Source: Tanypteryx hageni
Taxonomy: Eukaryota > Arthropoda > Insecta > Odonata > Petaluridae
DNA length: 64,000 nt
Assembly (NCBI GenBank): GCA_028673005.1
Contig: CM054118.1
Location: 2,935,410 to 2,999,409, forward strand
Reading direction: 5' to 3'
Position numbers and translations under genes: made by a program. The notes beneath the pieces are model-generated. The model was given only the letters and a program-made list of their open reading frames with translations, made no database searches and had not been told where the DNA came from. This document shows, piece by piece, positions 33,291 to 44,575 of this stretch. Position 1 is the stretch's first letter. Each line of letters starts with the position of its first letter.

Positions 33291-34623
33291 ATTAGGAGTT
33301 TGTGCGATTTAGGAAATGGGAGGATGAGAAAATGGACGAATGGGGTGAATTGGATCGAGAGAGAGGTGTGTCAAACTGATAAAAAACGAGAATTCATTTT
33401 TTCAAGCCCAAGGACGAGGTCCCGATTGAGGCAGGAAAGGAAAAAAGGAAGCGTCGTATTGGGTCGCAGAGAGATGAGAAAGTCGGTCGGCGTCGAGAAG
33501 TCGTCCATTGCCGAGAACTTCCATGGCGGGCTCATTAAGTGGGATTTAGCCGATATTCCCCTGCTCGTTCCCGCTCATCATCCCGTCGCGTCTGCCTTTT
33601 GTTTTCTTTTTTAGCACGAGTTTATGAGTTTGCGCCTCTTCTAAAGCTCGCTGCTGTCGATTCTTTTCGCCCGATTTCTCTCACTCATATCCAGACTCGT
33701 TTTATGCCTTCGTTTTGGCCTTATTCATCCACACTGAGTTTCCAGTCTTAACGATTAGGATTAATTCTACTCTTAAATTGGCATTTCTAACTCATAATTG
33801 GAATAAGGCGTTCGAAGTACGTCTAATGCGAGTGATGTTCCAATGTTGACGTGTTTATGTGGCTGCGTATCCATAGGAAACGTTTGATCAAGTTTGCATA
33901 AAGTCGAGGATAAGCAATGTTAAACATCTTTTAAATAGGATCATTGGGAGGAATAATTCATTAGAGTAACAGTAAAGAGGCATGGATGGCCAAATTTCAG
34001 ATTCTTTCCTAGGCTCTCAAAGTTCTCCGAGTATAGAAAAAAATTAAGATTTTTTAGCGATTTTTCTTTTTTTTTCTAATTTCTAAATGTCTTTGCAGTT
34101 ATCATTATTTTTGGGCGGAGTAATTTTAAACGCCTAACCTTTTCAGCATATTCTTGACAATTTATTTATAAGTACAACTTTATCAGCTTTAAAATGTATG
34201 TCAGTTATAATTGGACATTTATGTTTGATGGTTGACGGGGAAGGGGAGAGGAGCCGCTGTTAACAATTTGCCGCGGGTCTTTCTGTTCCCTTCTGCGCCC
34301 CTGGAATAATTTCTTTGTAACTTATTTTTTGTTTATTGATTATCTTTTAATATTTTTATATATTTTCCTTAAAGACTAATCCCGGTCTATCCATATAGTC
34401 GTTTGGTCGATTCAGACCAAACGTTAAAACCAACATTTCAGGATGTGACCATGTATCCAACAATCTGAATGATAGCTGATCATCTTCAGATAGGGTACTT
34501 ATTTAGGAATTCTTTACCAGCGGCTAGTAGCAGAACGCCTTGTGGGAACGTTTCATTCGGCCGTCTGACGTAACTTTCATCTCCTAAACCGCTAGAAGGA
34601 TTTTAATTAAATTAAATACCTAT
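33291..34623. other. gene-free stretch with one perfect hairpin at 34,400-34,423
   Basis: CGTTTGGTC-GATTCA-GACCAAACG is a 9-bp perfect inverted repeat. No other feature is recognised; the 120-codon frame at 33,252-33,614 has no known domain. Confidence 0.5.
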
Positions 34624-34634
34624 AAGTGATTCTT
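34624..34634. repeat. left target-site duplication of truncated RTE
   Basis: AAGTGATTCTT, identical to 36,226-36,236. Confidence 0.9.
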
Positions 34635-36225
34635 TATACAGCAAACAGGCAGGAGCGGCAAAAATAGAACTGGAAAATGAGGAAAACATTGAAGAAGACA
34701 ACTTAGGACCAAGTATTATGGAGAGCGAAGTAGAAAAGGCGATAGTGGAACTAAAGAAGGGGAAAGCCATGGGCAGCGATGGAATACCGGCTGAGATACT
34801 TAAAGTCATAGGATCAGAAGGACTAAAAGCGATCACGAAATTAATTAATAAGATTTACGACACGGGAGAGTGGCCTCAGGATTTCCTAGAAGTAACAATG
34901 ATCCCTCTAAAGAAGAAGCCAAAGGCAATGCAGTGTAAAGATTACAGAACTATAAGCCTTCTGTCACACACATCGAAGATCATCACGAGGATTCTTAATA
35001 AAAGGCTGGAGAAAAAGGCAGAAGAAATAATAGGGGAAGATCAATTTGGTTTCAGAAAAGGACGAGGAACTAGAGATGCTATAGGAGAAGTTAGAATAAT
35101 ATCAGAAAGGGCAATAGAATACAGTCAAGATATCTGCGCATGTTTCGTAGACTGGCAGAAGGCCTTTGATAGAGTAAATTGGGTCAAGTTGATGAAGATA
35201 TTAAAGGATATAGGTGTAGACTGGAAAGACAGAAGACTGATTAGGAATCTATATGAGAATCAAGTTGTAAAGGTCAGGTTTGATAATGTGGACACCTGCG
35301 GAATAAATATCGGTAGAGGAGTAAGACAAGGCTGCTGCCTATCGCCAACCCTATTCAATATATATGGAGAAAGTCTAATGCAAGAAGCTTTAGAAGGCAC
35401 AGGGGATTTCAAAATAGGAGGAAGGATTATAAGAACAGTAAAATACGCAGATGATCAAGTACTTCTAGCAAGAAAGGAAGAGGAGCTACAAAAAATGATA
35501 AATAGACTAGTGATAACAGGTAGAAAATACGGTATGGAAATAAATACAGAAAAATCCAAGGTCATTCGAATATCGGGTAAAGAAGAGAATCTGAACATAA
35601 CTATTGGGGGAAAGCCATTAGAACAAGTTTCAGAATATAAATACCTTGGAAGTATCATAACACGAGAGGCAAAATGTACGGATGAGATCAAAACTAGAAT
35701 AGGAAAAGCAAAAGCGGCTTTCAGGAGAAAGAAACAACTACTTACAGGGAATATAAGGGAAGATATCCGCAAGAAGTTGATAAAATGCCACGTATGGAGT
35801 ATAGCATTGTATGGGGCAGAAACATGGACGCTAAGGAAAAATGACATCAAATACTTGGAAAGCTTGGAAATGTGGACTTGGAGGAGAATGCTGAAGATAA
35901 AATGGACAGATAGGATGAAAAACGATGAAGTGCTACGAAGAATAGGAGAGAAGCGAATGATTATACAGACTATCAGAAAGAGGAAGGCTAACTGGGTTGG
36001 ACATTACCTGAGGAGAGAGAGTATGATTAAAGACGTGTTAGAAGGAAAACTAGATGGGAAAAGGGAAAGAGGTAGGAAAAGGTTTCAGCTGATAGACGAT
36101 TTGAAAGGGAAAGAGAGTTATCAAGAAATAAAGAGGACAGCGGAAAATAGGAATATATGGAGAACCAGGTTTAACCAAGAATAATCACGGACCTGTCTAC
36201 GGACAGACTACCTATGATGATGATG
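34635..36225 (+). mobile_element. 5'-truncated RTE-type LINE, recent insertion
   Basis: Starts abruptly at TATACAGCAAACAGG, corresponding to ~30,164 of the full copy, and runs to the shared tail 'ggacctgtctacggacagac' plus (ATG)n. It is bordered by perfect 11-bp duplications AAGTGATTCTT (34,624-34,634 and 36,226-36,236). Truncation of the 5' end during target-primed reverse transcription is typical of LINEs. Confidence 0.93.
34637..36184 (+). pseudogene. RTE reverse transcriptase, N-terminally truncated but open
   Basis: The frame continues from the truncation point without a stop; the first ATG is at 34,718 and leaves 488 codons. It covers the RT domain and C-terminus: KDYRTIS, QFGFRKGRGTRDAIG, CFVDWQKAFDRV, GVRQGCCLSPTLFNIY, KYADDQVLLA, LYGAETWTLRK, RKANWVGHYLRRES. 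Over those 488 residues I count seven differences from the copy at 28,779-31,712 (98.6% identity). The endonuclease is missing, so it cannot retrotranspose on its own. Confidence 0.9.
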
Positions 36226-36236
36226 AAGTGATTCTT
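36226..36236. repeat. right target-site duplication of truncated RTE
   Basis: AAGTGATTCTT after the ATG-repeat tail. Confidence 0.9.
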
Positions 36237-36418
36237 AATAATATTTATCGTCCAACTGTGATTTTGACCTGCTTCCGTCAAATAGAACTTCCACTATACA
36301 TAATTACTTTCATAAACTTATACTCGTATCTCGTTAAATTGCATTCGTCAAGTAACAATTATATACCATATTTTTCTCTCCCTAACTCTTATATGATCTG
36401 TAAGTGTACACTAAAAAT

Positions 36419-36430
36419 GTATTCGGATAT
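36419..36430. repeat. target-site duplication (left) of minus-strand RTE
   Basis: GTATTCGGATAT, identical to 39,766-39,777. Confidence 0.92.
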
Positions 36431-39400
36431 CATCATCATCATCATGCTTCTGTCCGAAGACAGGTTTTAACTGAATCGCTGCCTCCATTTCTCTCTTTCC
36501 CTAGAAGCCTCTTTTATACCTCTATAAGTATTATATCCCTGCTTTATATTATCTAATATTCCTATTCTTTTTCTCCCTCTTCCTCTTCTCCCACTAATTT
36601 TTCCTTCTAAGATCGTCCTTTGTAAACACTGTCTTCTCAATATGTGCCCTATCCAATTTGCTTTTCTTTTCCTGATTGTTTTTATTAGCGTCCTTTCTTC
36701 TCCCACCATTTCTAATACTTCTTCGTTTCTCTTCCTCTCTGTCCATTTCACTTTCATCATTCTTCTCCATACCCACATCTCAAAACTTTATAAATATTTT
36801 TCCTCCTTTCTCCTTACCGTCCACATCTCTGCACCATAAAGAGCTATGCTCCATATGTAGAATTTTGCTAATTTCTTCCTTGTTTCTAAATTTATTTTCT
36901 TGCTTGTGAGAAGCTCCTTCTTCTCGTTAAATGCTGCTTTTGCCATAGCAATCCTACTTCTGATGTCCTGTGTACTACTTCCATCCTGTGCTAAAATACT
37001 GCCAAGATATTTGAAACTACTCACTTGTTCCAATTTTTGGCCATTTACCATTATATTTAATTCTTTATGTTCCTCTGAAACCACCATGACTTTCGTTTTT
37101 TCTGTATTGATCTTCATTCCATATTGTTGGCCAACCTCCACTAGTCTGTCTGTCATCCTCTGAAGCTCTTTCTCGCCTTCTGCTATTAAGCCCTGATCAT
37201 CTGCGTATTTAATGGTGGTAATACTTTCACCTCCTATCTTAAATCCTTTCTCTTCCATCAACGCTTCTTCTGTTATTGTTTCTGCATAAATATTAAATAT
37301 CGCTGGTGAAATAGGACAACCCTGCCTCACTCCCCTCCCTATTGAAGTACTTTCTGTTTCTTCTCCTTCAACCCTGACTCTAATCTTTTGATCAAAGTAA
37401 AGGTTTTTAAGCAGTCTTTTATCTTTCCAATCTATTCCTATTTTGTTTAAAATACCCAGCATTTTATCCCATTTCACTCGGTCAAAAGCTTTCTCCCAAT
37501 CTACAAAACAAAAATACATACCTTTATTGACTTCTAGCGCTCTTTCTATCATCATCCTCATACATCCTATAGCATCTCTAGTCCCCCTTCCTCTTCTAAA
37601 ACCAAACTGATTATCTTGCAGCTCCTTTTCTATTTTACATTCAATTCTTTTGGTTATTATTCTGATTAGAACTTTAGCTGTATGAGAAATTAAACTAATA
37701 GTTCTGTAATCCTTACAACATTTTGCATTGTTCTTTTTCTCCAGTGGTACCATCACAACATCTAAAAAATCTTCAGGCCATATGCCAGTATCATATACTT
37801 GGTTAAAAAATTTTGTGAGTTGCTTAACTGCTTTAGACCCCAAAACCTTAAGAACGTCCACGGGTATATCATCACTCCCAACAGCCTTCCTTCTTTTCAT
37901 GTCATCAATTGCTCTTTTAACTTCAGACTCGAGAATACTTGGTCCTAGCTGATCTTCTTCCACATCCTCTTCTTCATTTAATTCAATATTTCCTGGCTTT
38001 CCTTCTTTGTCATACAGAACCTCAATGTATTCTTTCCAGGCATTCTTTACATTGTCTGGCTCCGATACTATTTTACCACTTTTGTTCATGATTCCTTTAC
38101 GTCCTATCTTTCTTGCTTTTTTCTTGAATAGTTCCCTTGCTTTGCTATACATGAGGTCTGTTCTACAAATTCTTTCACATTCGACAATCTCCTCGCATTT
38201 CTCATTTATCCACTGTTCTCTGGCTTTATCTGTTTCCCTTCTTAAAGCATTATTTAACTCCTTGTACTTTCTTTGGCCTTCTTCAGTGTTTATGTTCTTC
38301 CACTTTCTCCGCTCTTCCATTTTTTGCAGCATGGCTGCTGTGATCCAGGGTTTTTTGTTTCTTTCACCAGTTATCTTTCCTACCTTCTTTTCCATTACAT
38401 CTTTAATGTTGCTATGGATGTATCTCCACTCCTCATCTACATTCTTCCTATTTTCTTCAGCTCTCTCCCCCAACCTTTCCTCCAGCTCAGTCATGATAGC
38501 CTCCTTGTTTTTAAGGAGTTCCTCTAAGTTCCATTTCTTGTTAACTCTTATGTTTCTCTTAACGCTCTTCAGTCTGCATTGTATATTTGCCACCAAAAGG
38601 TTGTGGTCAGAATCGATATCTGCCCCTGGTAGCGTTTTCACATTTTTAATGCTATTTCTAAATCTTTCATTGACTAGTATGTAATCTATCTGCTATCATC
38701 TCTGGTCTCCTGGGCTTCTCCATGTGTAAAGTCTCCGTTGGTGATGATTAAACCATGTATTATTTACAATTAATCTATTTCTATGGCAGAATTCCACAAG
38801 TTTATCCCCTCTTTCATTTCTCTTCCTTAATCCATATTTTCCCACTATGTTATCTTCCTGTCCCTCTCCGACTACACTGTTCCAATCTCCCATTACTATG
38901 GTGGTGATCCTTCCTTTTTCCTCCTCCTCCAATATCTCCATAATCTGTTCATAGATTTCATCTACTTCGTCGTCGCCAGCATCAGTTGTTGGCATATACA
39001 CTTGAATTATAAGCATTTCCACTGGCTCCATCTGAAGTTTTACGGCTATTAATCTATCATTAACTGTCACTACCTTGATAATTCTTTCAGTTATCTCTTT
39101 TCTCATTATAATACCCACTCCCCTTTCCTTTTTCTCCCCTCCCGAGTAAATAATCTTAAATTCGTTTGAATTTATCTCGCCTTCTCCTTCCCACCGAACT
39201 TCACTAAGACCTACTATACCTACATTATTCCTTCTCATTTCCCTTTTTAAGTTCTCTAGTTTACCCCCTGAATTCATAGTCCTAGCATTCCATGTGCCTA
39301 TTTTTAATTTCTCACTACTTGCTTTCTTATTAATGTTACATTTCCTCTGTGCATCCCCTAGGGTAGTCCCCACCCGGAGATCCGATTGGGGGACTATTTT

Positions 39401-39765
39401 ACCTCCGGAATATTTTGCCCCAGAAAGATCCATAGAGGTATTTTCAGCTTTTCAGCCTATCATGGGAAATATAATGAGGTAGTTTCCCCTTGCTTTCCAC
39501 ATCGCAGTTTCACAGAGTGATTACCCTTCTGTAGCTGTTCAGATCCACATGATCACCACCTACAGAGGTACTGTGCAAGCTGTTGCCCTCGCACAGGGGG
39601 ATGTAAAACCCCCAAGACTGCTTCTTAGTCTGACTCTTCCCCTCAGACCTTTCCGGCTTGGATGGTCCTACCAGGAGAATTATCTCCCGCCGGCATAGCT
39701 CTTTGGTTCGTAAGAGTACACAAACCCTCCCACCTCTGTAAGGTTATGCAGTCCTTAGGGAGGGT
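36431..39765 (-). mobile_element. RTE-type LINE, full-length, diverged subfamily, minus strand
   Basis: A 3.3-kb element between perfect 12-bp duplications GTATTCGGATAT. The plus strand starts with (CAT)n (the tail read backwards) and ends at the 5' terminus, whose minus-strand reading is CCCTCCCTAAGGACTGCATA. The 5' UTR includes 'gctatgccggcgggag', 'cgatgtggaaagcaag' and 'tcccccaatcggatctccgg'. It has no tRNA-like head, unlike the copy at 28,490. Its protein clearly differs from the other two RTE copies, so it is a separate subfamily. Confidence 0.92.
36467..39433 (-). pseudogene. RTE endonuclease-reverse transcriptase with three in-frame stops
   Basis: ATG at 39,433 (MDLSGAKYSGGKIVPQS..) and one reading frame of 989 codons to 36,467. 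The only visible lesions are two adjacent stops (TGA TAG, ~38,690-38,695) inside the endonuclease, where the intact copy reads ..GDRMRCQIDYIL, and a TAA at ~36,785 in the C-terminal region. Motifs: KIGTWNARTM, GLSEVRWEGEG, IVMGDWNS, ADIDSDHNLLVA, QFGFRRGRGTRDAIG, CFVDWEKAFDRV, GVRQGCPISPAIFNIY, IKYADDQGLIA, LYGAEMWTVRR and RKANWIGHILRRQC. There is no frameshift over nearly 3 kb, which suggests modest age. The TGA may be a CGA codon changed by CpG deamination (inference). Confidence 0.9.
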
Positions 39766-39777
39766 ATTCGGATATAG
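39766..39777. repeat. target-site duplication (right) of minus-strand RTE
   Basis: GTATTCGGATAT. Confidence 0.92.
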
Positions 39778-39786
39778 GGCTCACAA

Positions 39787-40035
39787 AAACGTCCACAAGA
39801 CCACATAATTACAAGTTATAGATTTGGAGATAAAAATTCGAGAATATTACGAGCAAAAACATCGTATATTTTTTTTACATAGATCGCTAAGATTGTTCTC
39901 TCGGCAAATAATAAATAAAAATACATATTTATCTTTCTCATGCTTTTGTTTCAGATAGGGGACTTCGTTTGCCGCAAAAAAGTCCGCAAGAGCACATAAT
40001 CACGACTTATAGTTTTGGGGATAAAAATTCGAAAA
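39787..40035. repeat. 189-bp-spaced direct repeat
   Basis: 'cacataattacaagttatag' with 'gataaaaattcgagaat' at 39,787-39,846 recurs as 'cacataatcacgacttatag' with 'gataaaaattcgaaaat' at 39,976-40,035. The minus-strand RTE sits just left of the first unit. Confidence 0.65.
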
Positions 40036-40449
40036 TCGTCCAATCATTCGATACCGTTTCATACGCATCTTAATATATAAAACAGAGTGGATGTCCAAAA
40101 TGTCAACCCGATTAAACCTAGAAAGTTGAGTTTTGGCACACAGGTAGCTTTTAGCTCACAATTGACAGGAAAAATCCGAAACCCAGAGATTTTGGATTTT
40201 AAGGATCCGAGATCGGGGTTCCAAATTTTCCGAAAAATCCACGCCGCATAGGAAGAATAGCCAACGGGTACAAATGGATTCATGCCTAAATATAATCTAT
40301 GAATACTTTGAAAGTGAGTCAAATGATTTTTATATTTATATTAGAACTGTTATATTTTACCATTAACATTGAAAAATTTATCGCAACACAAATCGATAAA
40401 TCTATTTACATTCTCATTCTCGGAGACCGTGTGTGTTTCCTTAACATCG

Positions 40450-41330
40450 TCTTCATGAAAGAACCGATTTCAACTAAATTTTTTGCAAAGAATAAGCACA
40501 TATATTAATGACTGACATGACATATTTGGACCTTATCGTTTTAGCATAGATGCCACAATTGCAAAGTAAAACTTTTCGGTAATTATGAATTTTGAAGGAA
40601 TTGGCTCAATATATTTCAACGAAATTTTGCATGAATTAGGCGTACAACATAAAATAAGAAAACAATGACGTTTCGTATATATATAGAAACCAGGGCTGCC
40701 ACAATACTAGGAATAATAAACTTTTTTAAACACGTATTTTTGTTGAGCTGTTCACATAAATTTTAAGCAAATATAATATTTATAATACATTCATATATAC
40801 AAAACCATATTAGCATATTTAAACCGAATCAGCCAAGCAGGAGTGCCACAGTTATAAATTATAATCTTTCAGTAATTAAGGATTTGGAAGTAATTGGATT
40901 TCCATTACATTTTCTATATAAGATTTGCACAACATACCATAATTAGATCATCATGTTTAAATCAAAGCTTAAGAACAGGGCTACAACAGTAAAAAGCAAA
41001 ATAATATTTATTTTAAACGTATTTTTAGAGAAGTGATTTAATGAATTTTAACCAAATAAAGTATATTTAATCTTCATATAAATAAATAATGAAAATATTT
41101 CAACCAGGTCGACAAAACAGGGATACCACAATATCAGGGTTAGAATTTTTCTGGAACTATGAATTTGGAAAGTATTAGCTGAAAGGATTTCAAAGAAATT
41201 TCGTGGGTAGGGCGAGTATAGAAAGGGAAAACAAATTGAATATGTATAGAACTAATCTAAAAAGCAGGGCTATCACAATATAAGGTAAAATAATGTTCTG
41301 ATTTTAAAACAAATACAATAGTATACGATT
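40450..41330. repeat. degenerate satellite, ~140-bp half units in ~290-bp pairs
   Basis: The anchor 'cagggctgccacaata' or a close variant recurs at ~40,550, 40,688, 40,845, 40,977, 41,118 and 41,264. Alternate copies resemble each other more: those at 40,550, 40,845 and 41,118 continue 'ttcggtaattatgaatttt.gaa', while those at 40,688, 40,977 and 41,264 continue 'aaataataaactttttt..acgtattttt'. This gives a dimeric higher-order period of about 290 bp, three copies, strongly diverged. Confidence 0.55.
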
Positions 41331-41489
41331 ATACTTCAGCGAATTTGACGAAAAGCACTTCTGTACCGCGGGAAACCCTTGTACATCCCTAATTGTGATA
41401 TATTAAAATTGTATTGTAAGTAAAGTAGGCGGATTAGTTCTTTTCCACAACTACTTTTATATCTATAGCGTTATTGAGATACATATAAC

Positions 41490-41760
41490 TAGACTTGGTA
41501 GGATTCGACGTTTATTTTTTTAAACCTACGATTAAAATCGACGTTTATTTTCCCGAGAGATTTTAGATGAATTTAGACGCTTCAAATTGGCACTTGATAG
41601 AATTTGTTTATTTTTTTTTAAATCAACGTTAATTTTCCCGAGAGATTTTAGATGAATTTAGACGCTTCAAATTGGCACTTGATAGAATTTGTTTATATTT
41701 TTTAAATCAACGTTAATTTTCCCGAGAGATTTTCAACGAATATCGACGCTTAAAATTATT
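41490..41760. repeat. 85-bp tandem repeat, ~2.5 copies
   Basis: 'cccgagagattttagatgaa' begins at 41,552 and 41,637, with a diverged third copy at 41,721 (periods 85 and 84). Units share 'tttagacgcttcaaattggc' and 'gatagaatttgttta'. The preceding 'ggtaggattcgacg' recurs inverted at ~51,625. Confidence 0.8.
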
Positions 41761-42151
41761 ACTTAAATATAGGGCTGGCAGATTTTGACCTACCAATTCG
41801 ATGATTTAATTTTACTTTTACATCTAAATTATAGGTAAAATTTGCGTTTATTTTACAATACCCGGATTACAAATTTACATTTTTATAATATATTAAAAAT
41901 AGTTCTTCGAAAATTGAATCTTTTTGGCTCTATCTGAGTATAAATTTCTACTATTCACTTTCAACAACGTAAAAAGTTTGTTTAAATCGTTCATTTGATC
42001 TTTTACTAATTAAACCGTAACTTAAACGAAGAAAACTACATTTGAGCCGAACATTTAGCGTGCGTTTACGTATTTATGACAAAATGTCCATGCATTAATT
42101 GTACTACGGGAATCTAAATCCGGTACACAACGTTTTAATGCGACATGCAAC

Positions 42152-42185
<34 letters not shown>
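41761..42185. other. gene-free AT-rich stretch ending in (TA)n (42,153-42,191)
   Basis: Nothing but AT-rich sequence and a TA microsatellite that borders the Penelope-like element. Confidence 0.55.
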
Positions 42186-42194
<9 letters not shown>

Positions 42195-42557
42195 CTTAAG
42201 GAAAAGAAAAGGTAGTGATGAGGGTGGCAAAAAGGTGTTGAAGGAAGCCCAGCGGACACTTACCAAGTTGGCAGGCTGCTGGGGGCGTCGAAGTGACAGA
42301 AAACTCGCACACAACTAGAACACACGAAAGCTTTTCGGGCGTATGCCCTTCTTTAGCGACGGAGATAGAGTAACTGAAAGTGACACACTGCGCGGGGAAT
42401 GACAGGGTGATGTCGGAAGGTTGTTGATTGGAGGAGGCGGGGAGTGGGAAGGGTGGATAGCCAATAAGGAGGGAGTGTGGTAAGGTAAAGTGCGAATAGC
42501 TAAAATGTAACTGATGAGACATTGTAAGGGGGCTAATAGGGTTAGCGGAGGTTGATA
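42186..42557 (-). repeat. pLTR-like repeat, minus orientation
   Basis: On the minus strand it carries a hammerhead-like core at 42,343-42,368: CTAAAGA, A, GGGC-ATAC-GCCC, GAAA, with one base different from CUGANGA. It continues to 'gcggaggttg' and a short TA run. Confidence 0.55.
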
Positions 42558-42599
42558 TATATATATATACCCTGCCGACTTAGTCCGCAATGAAATATA

Positions 42600-43286
42600 T
42601 CGCGCCATCTCCACCTCCTCTAGACACCCACCAATCTTGAACCCACCCTCGAAGACAGAAGTCCCTCTGACTCTCACCACAACCTTTCACCCGGGGCTGC
42701 ACGAAGCCCTAAATAACATCCTCGCGGCCGCCCATCCAATTCTCCTTAACACACCCACAACTACGCTACTCTTCCCTAAGCCCCCTATGATATCCTTCCG
42801 CCGACCTAGGAGTCTTGGCGACCTGCTATGGCGCAAGGAGCTCCCCACCGGTCTTCCACCTTCCCCCGCAGGTTCCTCCCCTTGTAAAAGACCACGTTGC
42901 CTCACTTGCCCTATCTTAGATACTTCTTCCTCATTTACCAGCCCGTTACCCAAATCTCCTATCATATCTTATCCCGCAGCACTTGTACCTCCAAAAACGT
43001 AATATATCTTCTTACCTGCACACAATTTCCTGCGTTCTATGTAGGCCTCACAACCACACCCCTTAACATCCGCATGGACGGCCATCGGAATAGCGTCTCT
43101 TTTAGGCGCCCCCTTCCGGTGGCCGACCATGCGTTAACCCACTCCCTTCCCTTCAATAGCTGCTTCACAGTAAAAACTATTCGTGCTCTTCCAAGTAGTT
43201 TCCCCGCGCCACAACTCCGTCAATGGGAACTAGCCCATATTGACATCCTCCGCTCCCTCTCCTTACCAGGTTTAAACCTTCGCTAA
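42600..43286 (+). pseudogene. Penelope-like element C-terminal region with GIY-YIG endonuclease
   Basis: Two overlapping plus frames. The first (to 43,002) reads VPLTLTTTFHPGLHEALNNI.., FPKPPMISFRRPRSLGDLLW and the cysteine motif PCKRPRCLTCPIL: the linker that joins RT and nuclease in Penelope-like elements. The second (from ~43,000) reads NVIYLLTCTQFPAFYVGLTT, IRMDGHRNS, then VADHALTHSLPFN. This is a GIY-YIG nuclease in which the first motif appears as VIY, the second as YVG, with the conserved Arg in IRMDGHR. A one-base frameshift near 43,000 separates them and the RT is absent, so the element is dead. The nuclease would have cut target DNA for insertion. Confidence 0.85.
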
Positions 43287-43434
43287 CACTCCCACTCCAA
43301 TCACCCCCCTTTTCTCCTTTCCTCTTACCCCTCTTTCCCCTTCTCCTTACCCCTCTTTCCCCTTCCCCTTACCCCTATTTTCCCGAACCCCTACCTCCAG
43401 TGTTACGCTTATTTTAGTCTTCGTTTTTCTCTCG

Positions 43435-43461
43435 CTGAAGAAGGGCGTGTGTTGCCCGAAA
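43435..43461 (+). ncRNA. hammerhead ribozyme core motif of Penelope-like element
   Basis: CTGAAGA (43,435-43,441), A, stem II GGGC/GCCC around a 7-nt loop, GAAA (43,458-43,461). The core strands match CUGANGA and GAAA exactly. Hammerhead ribozymes are known from Penelope-like pLTRs. Downstream 'gctccaaatt' did not give an unambiguous stem III and cleavage triplet by eye. Confidence 0.55.
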
Positions 43462-43744
43462 GCTCCAAATTACAAGCCTTCCTCTATCGCTGTGGACGTC
43501 CACCACCGTATGGTAAGTGTTCACTGGCTCCTTCCTATCCCTCTCAACCTCTCGTTGCATTTATTTTATCATATTATTTCTTTTTCCGTGTCGTTATATA
43601 TATATATTAACTTAAGGAAAAGAAAAGGTAGTGATGAGGGTGGCAAAAAGGTGGTGAAGGAAGCCCAGCGGACACTTACCAAGTTGGCAGGCTGCTGGGG
43701 GCGTCGAAGAGAATGAAAACAAGCACACAAGAAAAACACACGAA

Positions 43745-43746
<2 letters not shown>

Positions 43747-43806
<60 letters not shown>
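43747..43806. repeat. (TA)n microsatellite
   Basis: About 30 TA units between the Penelope-like element and the first Helitron-like unit. Confidence 0.95.
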
Positions 43807-43813
<7 letters not shown>

Positions 43814-44566
43814 CTAGTAGTTGGTGCTTGCAAGCATATCATCTCAACATTAAAAAAAACATTAATTTTTCTTAATTCATCATTACACATGTTTTTAATT
43901 CTAAATATTTCACCTCCGGAGCAATTTTCGTTTTTCCCTTATGTAAAAATAATAGACTAAAACAATCCCAAAACTTTGCAATTTTATGAATTTTATACTT
44001 TCTCCATTATGGGGTACTAATCCTACACATTTCTGACAAATTTTAAAGTTCTAGTTCTTCTATAATTAAAAGAATAATTTTCCAATTGTTTAAATTTTAA
44101 GCATTATTAAAGGCCGCCGCATTATGTTTATGGATAGATTTAAATATTTATTTCTGCAATTGCAGTACATTTTACATAACTTGAAAAATTCAGCTTCCTA
44201 GCTCATCTCGTAATGTCTAAATATTAATCTATTTGTTTAAATTTTAAGAATTTTCAATTGCCAAACAAATTAAAATATAAAATACTGTTTATTCCTTATT
44301 TCATTTTTTAAGAATTGTACCTTTAAAAGAAATTTCAACTCCGTAGCACATTCGGAAAAATATAAACCTTGAAAATTTGTTTAAACAATTGCAATTTTTT
44401 AGCGGTTGCACTTTTTCAAGATTTTCGTTTTTTCTAGTCAGTTTTGCATAAAATTTTTACCTAGGAAAAATTTTTCGAATCTCCAGGTCATCTGGAAGTG
44501 CCTAAACATTAGTATCCTCCTATATATATGTTATCATTATATATCGACGTTTCTTACAGAGGAGGA
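43814..44566 (-). mobile_element. Helitron-like unit A
   Basis: Read on the minus strand: begins TCCTCCTCTGTAAG after A, ends with a hairpin (GCTTGCAAGC, loop lost), ACCAACTA, CTAG, then T. These are the hallmarks of Helitrons: 5'-TC, 3' hairpin about 8 nt before CTRR, insertion between A and T. AT-rich and non-coding. Confidence 0.6.
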
Positions 44567-44575
44567 TATAACATA

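Larger units (their letters stand above)
42186..43746 (+). mobile_element. Penelope-like element with pLTR-type repeats
   Basis: The block 'taacttaaggaaaagaaaag', 'gtagtgatgagggtggcaaa', 'gaagcccagcggacacttac', 'aagttggcaggctgctgggg' occurs at 42,191-42,300 and again in direct orientation at 43,609-43,709, both beside (TA)n. Between them lie a GIY-YIG coding remnant and a hammerhead core motif on the plus strand; the left repeat holds a hammerhead-like motif on the minus strand. The reverse transcriptase is missing. Related fragments are at 58.6 and 59.55 kb. Confidence 0.7.

Noticed and set aside
34390..34520. Further hammerhead-like site (CTGAAGATGATC.. on the minus strand)
   Set aside because: The required GAAA strand is absent after the stem.
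41490..41760. CRISPR array
   Set aside because: The 85-bp units are contiguous tandem copies without unique spacers, and the DNA is eukaryotic.
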